32,326 nt of DNA, taken from assembly GCA_036741355.1 (NCBI GenBank), contig DAINSK010000040.1:1-32326 (forward strand), given 5' to 3'. The notes beneath the pieces are model-generated. The model was not told the DNA's origin, made no database searches, and saw only the letters and a list, made by a program, of their open reading frames with translations. The stretch's first letter is position 1. Each line of letters opens with the position of its first letter. The position numbers and the translations under genes are program-made. Shown here piece after piece: positions 8,478-15,875 of this stretch. This stretch comes from JBBRGK01 sp036741355 (GTDB lineage Bacteria > Chloroflexota > Dehalococcoidia > CAUJGQ01).

Positions 8478-8843
8478 TTAGTAGCGAACTTCGAACCCCC
8501 GGGCTTGGTCTGGAGACGTGGACCATTCTACTTCCACGTCATACACATGCGCGAAGCGCGGTCCCTCGCGAAGCCAGTCTACAAGCGTTTCCAGTACCTG
8601 CCGGGGACCACTGGCCGAAACCTGTACTGAGCGCCCGTCAGAGAGGTTTCGTACCCAACCGGTCAGGCCCAGCGCGCGTGCGTGTCGCTCCACGAAGTCG
8701 CGGTAACCGACGCCCTGCACGCGTCCGTGCACGATCGCGTGCAGCGACTGCGGTTCTCGGACATCAGCACGATCGGGCGGTTTAGCCACGGAAGTCAGCG
8801 ATGGCAGAATGCCGCTCACAGTTCGAGACGGGCTCGATGTCAT
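8478..8843 (-). CDS. acyP: Acylphosphatase
   Basis: Small cytoplasmic enzyme that hydrolyses acyl phosphates. With the start at ATG 8843 it has 121 residues. The acylphosphatase fold occupies about 33-121, with the phosphate-binding loop GRVQGVGYRDF (catalytic Arg48) and GWVRNLSDG (catalytic Asn66), both intact. About 30 unordered residues precede the fold, more than the usual ~90-residue enzyme has. ATG 8843 overlaps the TGA of the PIN gene as ATGA, arguing for this start and for translational coupling; an in-frame ATG at 8867 would lengthen the overlap and add 8 residues. Acylphosphatases are usually found apart from nuclease genes, so the pairing may only reflect operon packing. Confidence 0.9.
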   Translation of the reverse strand: MTSSPSRTVSGILPSLTSVAKPPDRADVREPQSLHAIVHGRVQGVGYRDFVERHARALGLTGWVRNLSDGRSVQVSASGPRQVLETLVDWLREGPRFAHVYDVEVEWSTSPDQARGFEVRY

Positions 8844-9531
8844 TTTGCGTGAATGAGATCGTTCCATAGGTGAACTCCTTCGACGCGCCGAAATCCTCCG
8901 TCGAAAGAAGCGAGATCTGTGACGCCGGCATTCAAAGCGCTTGCCAGGTGAATCGCGTCTTGACCACTGAGATTGTACTGCGCGATGTAGTCGATCGCGC
9001 GGCGGCGGATCTCCGGCGTGAGGTCNNNNNNNNNNNNNNNNNNNNNNNNNNNNNNNNNNNNNNNNNNNNNNNNNNNNNNNNNNNNNNNNNNNNNNNNNNN
9101 NNNNNNNNNNNNNNNNNNNNNNNNNGATTGTACTGCGCGATGTAGTCGATCGCGCGGCGGCGGATCTCCGGCGTGAGGTCGATTTCGATCCACGTAAACT
9201 GTGTCAATATCGCCTCGAGCCTCCTGACGAACGAGCGGATGTATGCCTGGCGAACCAGCGGCTCGTTCCAGCGACGAACTCGTAACTGGCGCTGGAGATC
9301 ATCCGAAAGGTTCCGACGAAACCTCTCTCGCGAGACGACGTGGATAAACTCCACCCATGATAGGCCGGACAGGTAAACGGTAGTACGGTCGTAGGTTTCC
9401 AGATTGGCCAGAAAGGCCTTGCAACGTTGGTGGTCGGGTTCTGTCTCGACTAAGAATGAGACGATGAGATCCGTATCGATGTATCGATCTGAGGGCGGGT
9501 CTTCAGAGAAGCGATGTTCACTCGCCGGCAT
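8840..9531 (-). CDS. PIN-domain ribonuclease, VapC-like toxin candidate (split by a scaffold gap)
   Basis: As written, the gene is interrupted by 100 N and shifts frame across them. The two sides carry the same 55 bp end; deleting the gap plus one copy (155 bases) leaves exactly 179 codons and restores one 178-residue PIN protein. That protein has all four expected acidic residues: Asp19 (YIDTDLIV, with Asp21), Glu61 (WVEFIH), Asp140 (GQDAIHLASAL) and Asp159 (DLASFDGGF). PIN proteins of this type are Mg-dependent endoribonucleases, usually the toxin of a toxin-antitoxin pair. The start overlaps the stop of a small upstream gene by 14 bp, the usual antitoxin position; the stop overlaps the acylphosphatase start as ATGA. 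Its RNA target is unknown. Confidence 0.85.
8971..9025. repeat. Left copy of a 55 bp duplicated contig end
   Basis: These 55 bases (gattgtactg to gcgtgaggtc) are repeated exactly at 9126-9180, right after the N run. An exact 55 bp match at two facing contig ends is what an assembler with k=55 leaves when joined contigs are not merged. It is an assembly artefact rather than a biological repeat. Confidence 0.9.
9026..9125. other. Scaffold gap of 100 N
   Basis: Exactly 100 undetermined bases, the usual placeholder for a gap of unknown size. Because the flanks overlap by 55 bp and the merged frame is intact, the true gap is most simply zero, with one flank copy redundant. Confidence 0.95.
9126..9180. 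repeat. Right copy of the 55 bp duplicated contig end
   Basis: Exact copy of 8971-9025. Merging the copies gives a continuous PIN-domain reading frame, which supports the artefact reading. Confidence 0.9.
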
Positions 9532-9721
9532 GCGGGTCTTGGCGCTCGTCTTCGTCGTTACCGATGAATTGCTTAGACGGCGCGGGGCCGGACAACCGAA
9601 TTGTGCCTGCCAGCTTTAGCAAATTCTCGACGCTCGCCTCTGGCGATCTAGGGTGGAAGTGTACGCCGGGTTTGTTGTGTCCGGGCGGGCCAGATCCAGG
9701 AGGCGTCGGCGTGTTGGACAT
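9518..9721 (-). CDS. Small hydrophilic protein, candidate antitoxin for the PIN protein
   Basis: 67 residues from ATG 9721; an in-frame TTG at 9766 would give 82. I do not recognise a family. The N-terminal half is rich in Pro, Gly and His and probably unstructured. The middle has a short helix-like stretch (EASVENLLKLAGTIRL), and the C terminus is strongly acidic (GNDEDERQD). No helix-turn-helix, AbrB or ribbon-helix-helix motif is visible. Position is the main argument: it lies directly upstream of the PIN gene, overlaps it by 14 bp, and has its own TATAAT box, as toxin-antitoxin antitoxins do. A GAGAA sequence before ATG 9721 can serve as the ribosome-binding site. The antitoxin role is inference. 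Confidence 0.5.
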   Translation of the reverse strand: MSNTPTPPGSGPPGHNKPGVHFHPRSPEASVENLLKLAGTIRLSGPAPSKQFIGNDEDERQDPHAGE

Positions 9722-9771
9722 CGAAGTTCTCTTTTGCTCTTCTAGTTTTGGGCGGCGCCGATTCAACTGAC

Positions 9772-9777
9772 ATTATA
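9772..9777 (-). promoter_or_regulatory. Predicted -10 box of the PIN module
   Basis: Perfect TATAAT on the minus strand in the 69 bp gap between tgt and the small gene. No strong -35 is at 17 bp. Transcription would start near 9765, giving a ~45 nt leader to ATG 9721, or a leaderless message if TTG 9766 were used. It suggests the module is transcribed separately from the upstream alaS-tgt run. Confidence 0.45.
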
Positions 9778-9835
9778 TGCGGCGACCAAAGCTGGCGATC
9801 CAGCGCAAGCAATCACGATCCTTGATTCTGACCGT

Positions 9836-11011
9836 TCATTGCGGGGCCCGGCCGTTCCGCCGCGCCTTCGAGGCCGTCCATCGTCGCCGTTGGTCATCGC
9901 GAACGGACTCCTCCACGGGACGGTAGCGCAGCAGGAAATCCGTGGCCTGGGACTCGAAGTTTCCACCGACTATTGCAGCGCGCAAGTTTTCCATCAGCCG
10001 GATGACGAACCGCAGGTTGTGGATCGACGCCAGGCGGAAGGCCAGCAACTCCTCGCACCGGAAGAGGTGGTGCAGGTAGGCCGCGCTGAAATGGCCGCAG
10101 GTGTAGCAGTCGCAGCCTGGTTGCAGCGGCTCGTCGGCAATCGCGAAGCGCGCGTTGGCGATGTTGATTCTGCCGTCTGGAGTGAACAGCGCGCCGTTCC
10201 GCGCCAGTCGGGTCGGCAGCACGCAGTCGAACATATCGACGCCGCGGCGAACGCCTGCAACCAGATCTTCGGGTGAGCCGACGCCCATCAAGTAGCGCGG
10301 TTTGTCGGCCGGCAGGCCGGCCACGCTTGCTTCCAGCAATGGCCAGGTCAGCGCCTTCGATTCGCCGACGCTCAGGCCACCGATGGCGCAACCGGCAAAG
10401 CCAAGCGAGCCGATGAACTCCGCCGACGACCTGCGCAGGTCTGCGAACATGCCGCCCTGGCAGATGCCGAAGAGCGCCGAGCCAGGGGTGTGGGATTCGT
10501 GGCAACGGACGGCCCAGCGGTGCGTCCGATCCGTGGCGGTTTCGGCGATCTGGCGGCCGGCATCCGCCGGCGGGCACTCGTCGAACGTCATGATGATGTC
10601 GCCGCCGATCTGCTCTTCGACTCGCATCACGCTTTCGGGCGTCAACCGGTGTTCCGAGCCGTCGAGGTGCGAGCGAAAGGTAGCACCGCCGTCATCGACC
10701 TGCCGCAGACCGCCAAGGCTGAAGACTTGAAAGCCCCCGCTGTCGGTGAGGATAGGACCGTCCCAACCCATGAACCGGTGCAGGCTGCCTGCCTCCGCGA
10801 TCCGCTCAGTTCCGGGTCGGAGATACAAGTGGTAAGAGTTACTGAGAATGATGCGGACCCCGAGAGCGCGAAGCTCGTCCGGCGTCAACGTCTTTACCGT
10901 CGCCTGGGTGCCAACCGGCATGAACACGGGTGTCGGGACATCGCCATGCGGGGTGGAGAGCAAGCCGGCGCGGGGACCGGTGCCGCCCACTTCAAGCGTG
11001 AACTGGATCAT
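9836..11011 (-). CDS. tgt: tRNA-guanine transglycosylase
   Basis: Exchanges the wobble guanine of tRNA-Asp, Asn, His and Tyr for preQ1 in queuosine synthesis. At 391 residues it has normal length. Visible motifs: PVFMPVGTQATVK, the active-site DSGGFQVFSLGGL segment, the FDECPP loop, GGLSVGES, MGVGSPEDLVAGV, the catalytic-nucleophile stretch DMFDCVLPTRLARNGA, and the zinc site CDCYTCGHF with the final His in LASIHNL. The ATG overlaps the aroKB stop as ATGA, so it is translated in the same operon. No queA or preQ1 synthesis gene is in the window. A Pro/Arg-rich tail of about 20 residues follows the conserved fold. Confidence 0.97.
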   Translation of the reverse strand: MIQFTLEVGGTGPRAGLLSTPHGDVPTPVFMPVGTQATVKTLTPDELRALGVRIILSNSYHLYLRPGTERIAEAGSLHRFMGWDGPILTDSGGFQVFSLGGLRQVDDGGATFRSHLDGSEHRLTPESVMRVEEQIGGDIIMTFDECPPADAGRQIAETATDRTHRWAVRCHESHTPGSALFGICQGGMFADLRRSSAEFIGSLGFAGCAIGGLSVGESKALTWPLLEASVAGLPADKPRYLMGVGSPEDLVAGVRRGVDMFDCVLPTRLARNGALFTPDGRINIANARFAIADEPLQPGCDCYTCGHFSAAYLHHLFRCEELLAFRLASIHNLRFVIRLMENLRAAIVGGNFESQATDFLLRYRPVEESVRDDQRRRWTASKARRNGRAPQ

Positions 11012-12705
11012 TCGCGGATCAACTCGGTGACGACCTCACGCACCAGATCAGCCGGGACGTCGTCTCGTAGGACCGTACGGCCGATTTCCACGAGCAGCAC
11101 CCAGCGCTGCTTCCGGGCGGAGACTTTTTTGTCGAGCGTCATCGCGCTAAGCACCCTGTCCAGGTCGACTCCCGGCGAGCGCAGCGGCAAGCCAAATTGT
11201 TCGAGCACACGTTGCTGATGATCCGCAGTTTCCTGGCTCAGCAGCCCCATTCGCACGGCGATGGTCGCCGCGCCCTGCATGCCGACCGCGACCCCCTCTC
11301 CATGGAGAACTGCGATGTAACCGGTTGCGGCCTCGATCGCATGGCCGATGGTGTGACCGTAGTTGAGCGCGATCCGCGGGCCGCCTTCGCGTTCGTCCGC
11401 GCTTACGACGCCGGCTTTCAGTTGAGCGCTGCGTCGCAGGACCGGCGTCACGGTTTCGGCGTCGAGCGCGAGGATACGTGCCGCTTCTTGTTCCATGGTT
11501 TGCAGGAGATCCGCGTCCATGATCAGGGCGTGCTTGACGACTTCCGCCCAGCCAGCGGTCAGCTCGCGCTGTGGAAGCGTGGATAGGACGTCGACATCAG
11601 CCACCACCAGGCGTGGCTGGTAAAACGCGCCGATCAGGTTCTTGCCGAGAGCATGATCGACCCCCACTTTGCCACCGATCGAGGCGTCGACCATGCCGAG
11701 CAGGCTGGTGGGAACGTGGACAAGCGGCACACCGCGCAGATACGTCGCAGCGACGAAGCCGGCCAGGTCAGTAACCACGCCGCCGCCTAACGCGACGACG
11801 GTGTCGCCGCGCTCGCTACGCCGGTCGATCAGGCGATCGTAAACGCGCGCGACCTCGCCCAGGTGCTTGTTTTGCTCGCCACCAGCAATGGTCACCAATT
11901 CGGCATCGAACCCCTCAGTTCGCAGCGCTGAAAGTACCAGTTCGCCGTAGAGTGGCGCGATGGACGCGTCGGCGACGACCGTGGCCCTGCCTTTGAGTCC
12001 GACGGCGCGCATGCGTTCGCCCAACCGTGAAAGCTCGCCCGGTCCGGTGTAAATGGAGTATGAGCCCGAGGGAGTGGAAACCTGGGCTGCCGCGGAACCA
12101 CCACCGTCGGTGTCAGTCTCGATCCACGCACGCTCGCGTCCCTGCCGTGCCGCCAATTGTTCACCCAATCGCTGATGGACGTGAAGGATCTCTTCAGCTA
12201 CCTGGTCGGGGTAAAGGGCGTCGGTCTGGATCGTCCAGTCGGCGAGGTTATACAGCGGACCACGCTGTTCATCTAGCTCCAGCAATCGGGCGAACTGGTC
12301 GTTTCCGCCGAGCAGCGGTCTGCTGCCGGCATTGGACCCAGAGCCCATGACGCGGCTCGCCAGCGTTTCAGGACGAGCCTTTAGATGCACCACGAGCGCA
12401 CTTTGCCAGAGACGCCTCCGGTTGATCGGATCCAATACTGCGCCGCCGCCAGTGGCGATCACTGTGTACTCGCTGCGCTCTTGCTGCGCGATCGCCTTGC
12501 GTTCGACGTTTCGAAACGCCTCCTCGCCACTATCGCGGAATATCTGCGGAACGGAACGTCCGTCGAGCGCGACGACTAATTCGTCGGTGTCCACGTACCG
12601 CCAGGGACGGCCGAGCCGGCGGGCGAGGACGCGTGCCACCGAGGTCTTGCCCGAACCGGGCAGGCCGACGAGGGCGATCCGCCGCGGCGCGTGGCGATTG
12701 TTCAC
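11008..12705 (-). CDS. aroKB: Bifunctional shikimate kinase / 3-dehydroquinate synthase
   Basis: One 565-residue protein with two enzymes of aromatic amino acid synthesis. Residues 1 to about 180 are a shikimate kinase (Walker A GLPGSGKTS at 14-22, DTDE near 38, ATGGGAVLD near 86, a lid region around SRPLL). After a linker rich in Gly/Ser/Asp (about 185-215) comes 3-dehydroquinate synthase, an NAD- and zinc-dependent enzyme: GGEQNKHL, ALGGGVVTDLAGF, VPTSLLGMVDASIGGKVGVD, GWAEVVKHALI, the metal ligands in NYGHTIGHAIE and HGEGVAVGM, and DKKVSARKQRWVLL. The two reactions are not consecutive in the pathway (steps 5 and 2). Such fusions are known in other bacteria. aroE lies two genes upstream; 31 bp separate it from the preceding unknown gene. 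Confidence 0.96.
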   Translation of the reverse strand: MNNRHAPRRIALVGLPGSGKTSVARVLARRLGRPWRYVDTDELVVALDGRSVPQIFRDSGEEAFRNVERKAIAQQERSEYTVIATGGGAVLDPINRRRLWQSALVVHLKARPETLASRVMGSGSNAGSRPLLGGNDQFARLLELDEQRGPLYNLADWTIQTDALYPDQVAEEILHVHQRLGEQLAARQGRERAWIETDTDGGGSAAAQVSTPSGSYSIYTGPGELSRLGERMRAVGLKGRATVVADASIAPLYGELVLSALRTEGFDAELVTIAGGEQNKHLGEVARVYDRLIDRRSERGDTVVALGGGVVTDLAGFVAATYLRGVPLVHVPTSLLGMVDASIGGKVGVDHALGKNLIGAFYQPRLVVADVDVLSTLPQRELTAGWAEVVKHALIMDADLLQTMEQEAARILALDAETVTPVLRRSAQLKAGVVSADEREGGPRIALNYGHTIGHAIEAATGYIAVLHGEGVAVGMQGAATIAVRMGLLSQETADHQQRVLEQFGLPLRSPGVDLDRVLSAMTLDKKVSARKQRWVLLVEIGRTVLRDDVPADLVREVVTELIRE

Positions 12706-12736
12706 CGTTTCGGTCCTGGCGCCGTCGATCCTGCGG

Positions 12737-13441
12737 TTACGCGGTCGGCGTCGAGTCTTTGCTGGTTACTTCGGATTCTGTCGCTGTCGATAAGCGTTGC
12801 GGGATCTCGTTTCCCGCGTCGTCCTCGTCATCTTCTTCATCGAGGACCGGCCCCGGGTCTATGGGGGTAAGAGCGCCGTTCTCGCTGAGACGAAAGCGGC
12901 TTTCGAATCTACTGATAATCTCATTAGGCCGTAGCTCATCCCAGGGAAGTCGGTCTGCAACGGAGCGCTCGCCAACGGTGCTAAGGATGCACTGCTGATC
13001 GGGCGCCCCATCCTCCCCGCGAAAGGTCGTATAGACGTCGACGCGAACCACAGATAGGCTCACATTGGGCACGTCGTAGAATAGGCGTTCCAGCAATGCC
13101 GCGGCCAGTTTCATTCCTTCGTCCAGCGGAGAGCTTACTTCGGCCCGCCGTCCCTCAACGACCCGGTATTCGCCCTCCGCACTCGAAATCAGGTTGATGA
13201 AGTCGCGTCCAACGCTTGCAACTTCGGTCGTTTGAATGCCGTGCCAGATTGACGCGCTCGTGCCCTTCGGCGTACGCATCTCCCGCCAGCGCTCGATCTC
13301 CTGTTCGACCAGTTCGCGAATCGCCCAGCGGTCTCCACGATTAACCAGGCCGCGCCAGTGTCGCTGCACGAACATCTCCTGGACAATCACAAACCCAAGG
13401 AAGAGCCCCAATAACGAGACGCCAAGGATACCCCAGCCCAA
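12737..13441 (-). CDS. Membrane-anchored protein of unknown function
   Basis: 234 residues, family not recognised. One hydrophobic helix at about 3-21 (GILGVSLLGLFLGFVIV) anchors it, followed by a basic/amphipathic stretch (WRGLVNRGDRWAIRELVEQEIERW), then a mixed alpha/beta region to about residue 190. The tail, about 195-234, is very acidic then Ser/Thr-rich (DEEDDEDD) and probably disordered. The TTG start at 13441 is supported by AGGA 7 nt upstream. It lies between aroE (30 bp away) and aroKB (31 bp away), so it is co-transcribed with shikimate genes, but nothing in the sequence indicates an enzymatic role in that pathway. Confidence 0.7.
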   Translation of the reverse strand: MGWGILGVSLLGLFLGFVIVQEMFVQRHWRGLVNRGDRWAIRELVEQEIERWREMRTPKGTSASIWHGIQTTEVASVGRDFINLISSAEGEYRVVEGRRAEVSSPLDEGMKLAAALLERLFYDVPNVSLSVVRVDVYTTFRGEDGAPDQQCILSTVGERSVADRLPWDELRPNEIISRFESRFRLSENGALTPIDPGPVLDEEDDEDDAGNEIPQRLSTATESEVTSKDSTPTA

Positions 13442-13471
13442 ATCCGTGTCCTACTTTCCTGCACCCGAACG

Positions 13472-14329
13472 TTAGCGCATCGCCATGCTCGCAGCGTGTA
13501 GCATCGTATCCACCGGCGCCGTCTCTCCGGTCCACTGTTCGAACGAGGCCGCTCCACCGTACACCAGCATCGGCAAACCGCCGACGCAACCAGCGCCTGC
13601 CACGCTGGCGTCGTGAAGCAGTGGCGTCACCAGTGGATTTGCGACGATGTCGCACACGTACAGGTCCGAATGCAGCGCCTCACAGGGGATCGGCGATTCG
13701 CGAGCCAACGCCGAACCCGCCAACCCGAGCGTCGTACAGTTTATCAGAAGGTCCACGCTCGCCACCGTCAGCGCCGACGTCGCCTGCTCCCAGGGAATAG
13801 CAATTAGCCCTGGACCTGCATTCGACCGAAGGTCGCTTACCAACCGTTCCGCCCGCGCTAGGTGGCGATTCGCAACGGCCACGGAAACTGCGCCTTCCTG
13901 TTCTAACGCCAGAATCACCGCCCGCGCCGCCCCACCCGCGCCGAGCACCAGGGCGCGTTTGCCAGCGGCGTCAAAACCGCCGGCTTCGCGCAACGCCCTC
14001 CGAAACCCCACGATGTCCGTGTTCGAACCTGAGATGCGGCCGTTCGTGTTGACAATCGTGTTGACCGCGCCCGCGCGCCGCGCCATCGGATCCAGATCGT
14101 CCAGCAACGGGAGCACGGCTTCCTTATGAGGAACCGTTACGTTCGCACCGAAGTAGCGAGCGCCCCGCAAGGCTCGAACGCGCGTGGCCAACCGGTCTGG
14201 TGGCGTATCCCAGCGCTCATAGGTCGCGTGTATGCCCAGCGCATCAAAAGCAGCTTGCTGGAATGCGGGTGAGATCGAGTGGGCAACCGGATGGCCGATC
14301 AGCCCCGCGAGTCGCGGCCCTGCTGTCAT
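13472..14329 (-). CDS. aroE: Shikimate dehydrogenase
   Basis: NADP-dependent reduction of 3-dehydroshikimate to shikimate. 285 residues, normal length. The substrate domain has GHPVAHSISPAFQ and the NVTVPHKE motif whose Lys is catalytic, then GAVNTIV and GSNTDIVGF with the catalytic Asp. The Rossmann domain has VLGAGGAARAVILAL and the ANRHLARAERL segment that reads the NADP phosphate. The C-terminal GGLPMLVYGGAASFEQWTG is typical. Its ATG overlaps the mltG stop as ATGA. Together with the aroKB product encoded two genes on, it supplies steps 2, 4 and 5 of the shikimate pathway. Confidence 0.97.
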   Translation of the reverse strand: MTAGPRLAGLIGHPVAHSISPAFQQAAFDALGIHATYERWDTPPDRLATRVRALRGARYFGANVTVPHKEAVLPLLDDLDPMARRAGAVNTIVNTNGRISGSNTDIVGFRRALREAGGFDAAGKRALVLGAGGAARAVILALEQEGAVSVAVANRHLARAERLVSDLRSNAGPGLIAIPWEQATSALTVASVDLLINCTTLGLAGSALARESPIPCEALHSDLYVCDIVANPLVTPLLHDASVAGAGCVGGLPMLVYGGAASFEQWTGETAPVDTMLHAASMAMR

Positions 14330-15402
14330 CGTCCCTTTTGATACTTCTGGATATTGGCGTTGTGTTCCTCCAAGGTGGCGGCAAACGCGTGACTGCCGTC
14401 ACCCTTGGCCACGAAGTACAAGAAGTTCGTCTGCGCTGGATGAGCGACTGCGGCGATCGCGTCGCGACCGGGGTTACAGATCGGGCCCGGCGGCAGACCC
14501 TTGTTCGTGTAGGTGTTGTACGGAGAGTCGATCTTGAGGTCGTCCACGGTCAGGTCGCGCTTCCACCATCCATTCGCCGCGACGCTCGCCGGGTCTTGCG
14601 CCACTGCATATTGAATCGTGGGATCGGCTTGCAACGGGATGCCCTGCTTCATGCGGTTGAGGAACACAGAGGCGATGATGGGCCGCTCCGAAGCAACCTG
14701 GGCTTCGCGCTCTACAATCGACGCCAGCGTCAATGTCTGGAAATCGGTTAGTCCCTGCGCCTGTATCGCACCGCGCAACTCCGGGTCGAAGCGGTCATCG
14801 AGCGCGTGCAACATCTCGTTGACAACGCCGTCGGCGGTCGACTTCTTCGGAAAATAGTACGTGTCGGGAAAAACGTACCCTTCGAGGCTCGAGCCCGGAG
14901 GTCGGTCGGTGAGCAGGTCGCCATTGAACTGACCCCCCTTCATCTGGTCTAAAAGCGCCTGTCCTTGGAACACGCCCTTCTTCTCCAGAAGGTCGGCGAC
15001 TTGTTCGATGCGTAGACCTTCCGGAATGGTCACCAGGATCTGTGGCTCGAGGATGCCGACCTTGACGCGGTCCAAAACAGCCTGCGTGTCAGAGTCCAGT
15101 TGGAAGGTATAGTTGCCCGCCGCCAGGTCATTTTCGACCCCTTCGATCTCGGCCAACATGCGAAACCAACTGGCGCTTCGAATCACGCCGGCAGTTTGCA
15201 GCTTTGCGCCGATTGAACGGGCATTCTCTCCCTTGTTTATCGCCAGGCTCGTGGTGCGGGAACTGTCCGACGTTGGATCGATCGGAAGCTTCTGCGCTGA
15301 CGGCAACGCCCATCCGGCGACGTTACGGCTTGCCTGGTAGCCGATGAACACAAAGGCGAGCGCGATAGCCAACCCGATGTATGGCAGGACGCGACGGCTC
15401 AA
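14326..15402 (-). CDS. mltG: Endolytic murein transglycosylase
   Basis: Cleaves nascent peptidoglycan strands at the outer face of the membrane and so limits glycan length. 358 residues: a single N-terminal membrane helix at about 7-23, a LysM-like region (INKGENARSIGAKLQ), and the YceG catalytic domain with LEGYVFPDTYYF, TLASIVEREA carrying the catalytic Glu, ADPTIQYAV, SPYNTY and GLPPGPICNPG, all conserved. The start is TTG at 15402, overlapping the ruvX stop (TTGA); its partner aroE overlaps its stop. The ruvX-mltG-aroE order is common in bacteria. Confidence 0.95.
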   Translation of the reverse strand: MSRRVLPYIGLAIALAFVFIGYQASRNVAGWALPSAQKLPIDPTSDSSRTTSLAINKGENARSIGAKLQTAGVIRSASWFRMLAEIEGVENDLAAGNYTFQLDSDTQAVLDRVKVGILEPQILVTIPEGLRIEQVADLLEKKGVFQGQALLDQMKGGQFNGDLLTDRPPGSSLEGYVFPDTYYFPKKSTADGVVNEMLHALDDRFDPELRGAIQAQGLTDFQTLTLASIVEREAQVASERPIIASVFLNRMKQGIPLQADPTIQYAVAQDPASVAANGWWKRDLTVDDLKIDSPYNTYTNKGLPPGPICNPGRDAIAAVAHPAQTNFLYFVAKGDGSHAFAATLEEHNANIQKYQKGR

Positions 15403-15839
15403 TTGGGCTTTTCCGAATCTACGTGGGATTGCGAATCCATGTAGGACTGCAAGATCACTGCCGCGGCCAGATCGTCGACTGGGCGGCGCCGTCCGCCACG
15501 TTTGGTCAGTTCATTCTGTTTCTGCTCCGAAATGAAACTGCTCATGCGTTCGTCCCACCATTCGAGCCGCAGCCCCGCCGCCAGGGCGATCTTGCGACCG
15601 AGTGACCTTGCCTTTACTGCCTGGGGGCCGAAGGTACCATCCATGTTCAACGGCAGGCCGACGATAACGGCCTCCGCGCCGCACTCGCGGGCCCGAACGG
15701 CGACGGCGCGCGCAGCCCAATCTGCTCCGCGCCCCTTCCGAGTAATGATAGCGAAGGGCACTGCCATGCGTCCTTCGTCGTCGCCGACGGCGAGTCCGAT
15801 CCGCTCGTCACCGGCATCGACACCGAGGAGGCGGGTCAT
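15399..15839 (-). CDS. ruvX: Putative pre-16S rRNA nuclease / Holliday junction resolvase-like (YqgF)
   Basis: YqgF/RuvX family RNase H-fold nuclease of 146 residues, implicated in 16S rRNA 5' end maturation. The fold opens with LLGVDAGDERIGLAVGD (first catalytic Asp), then VIVGLPLNMDGTFG, WDERMSS (catalytic Glu) and VDDLAAAVILQSYMD (final Asp). All expected acidic positions are present. It is translationally coupled to mltG and starts 36 bp after the stop of the baseplate-J-like gene. Confidence 0.94.
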   Translation of the reverse strand: MTRLLGVDAGDERIGLAVGDDEGRMAVPFAIITRKGRGADWAARAVAVRARECGAEAVIVGLPLNMDGTFGPQAVKARSLGRKIALAAGLRLEWWDERMSSFISEQKQNELTKRGGRRRPVDDLAAAVILQSYMDSQSHVDSEKPN

Positions 15840-15875
15840 CGCTTTGACTCCCGGACAACTCGAATATACGTGGCT

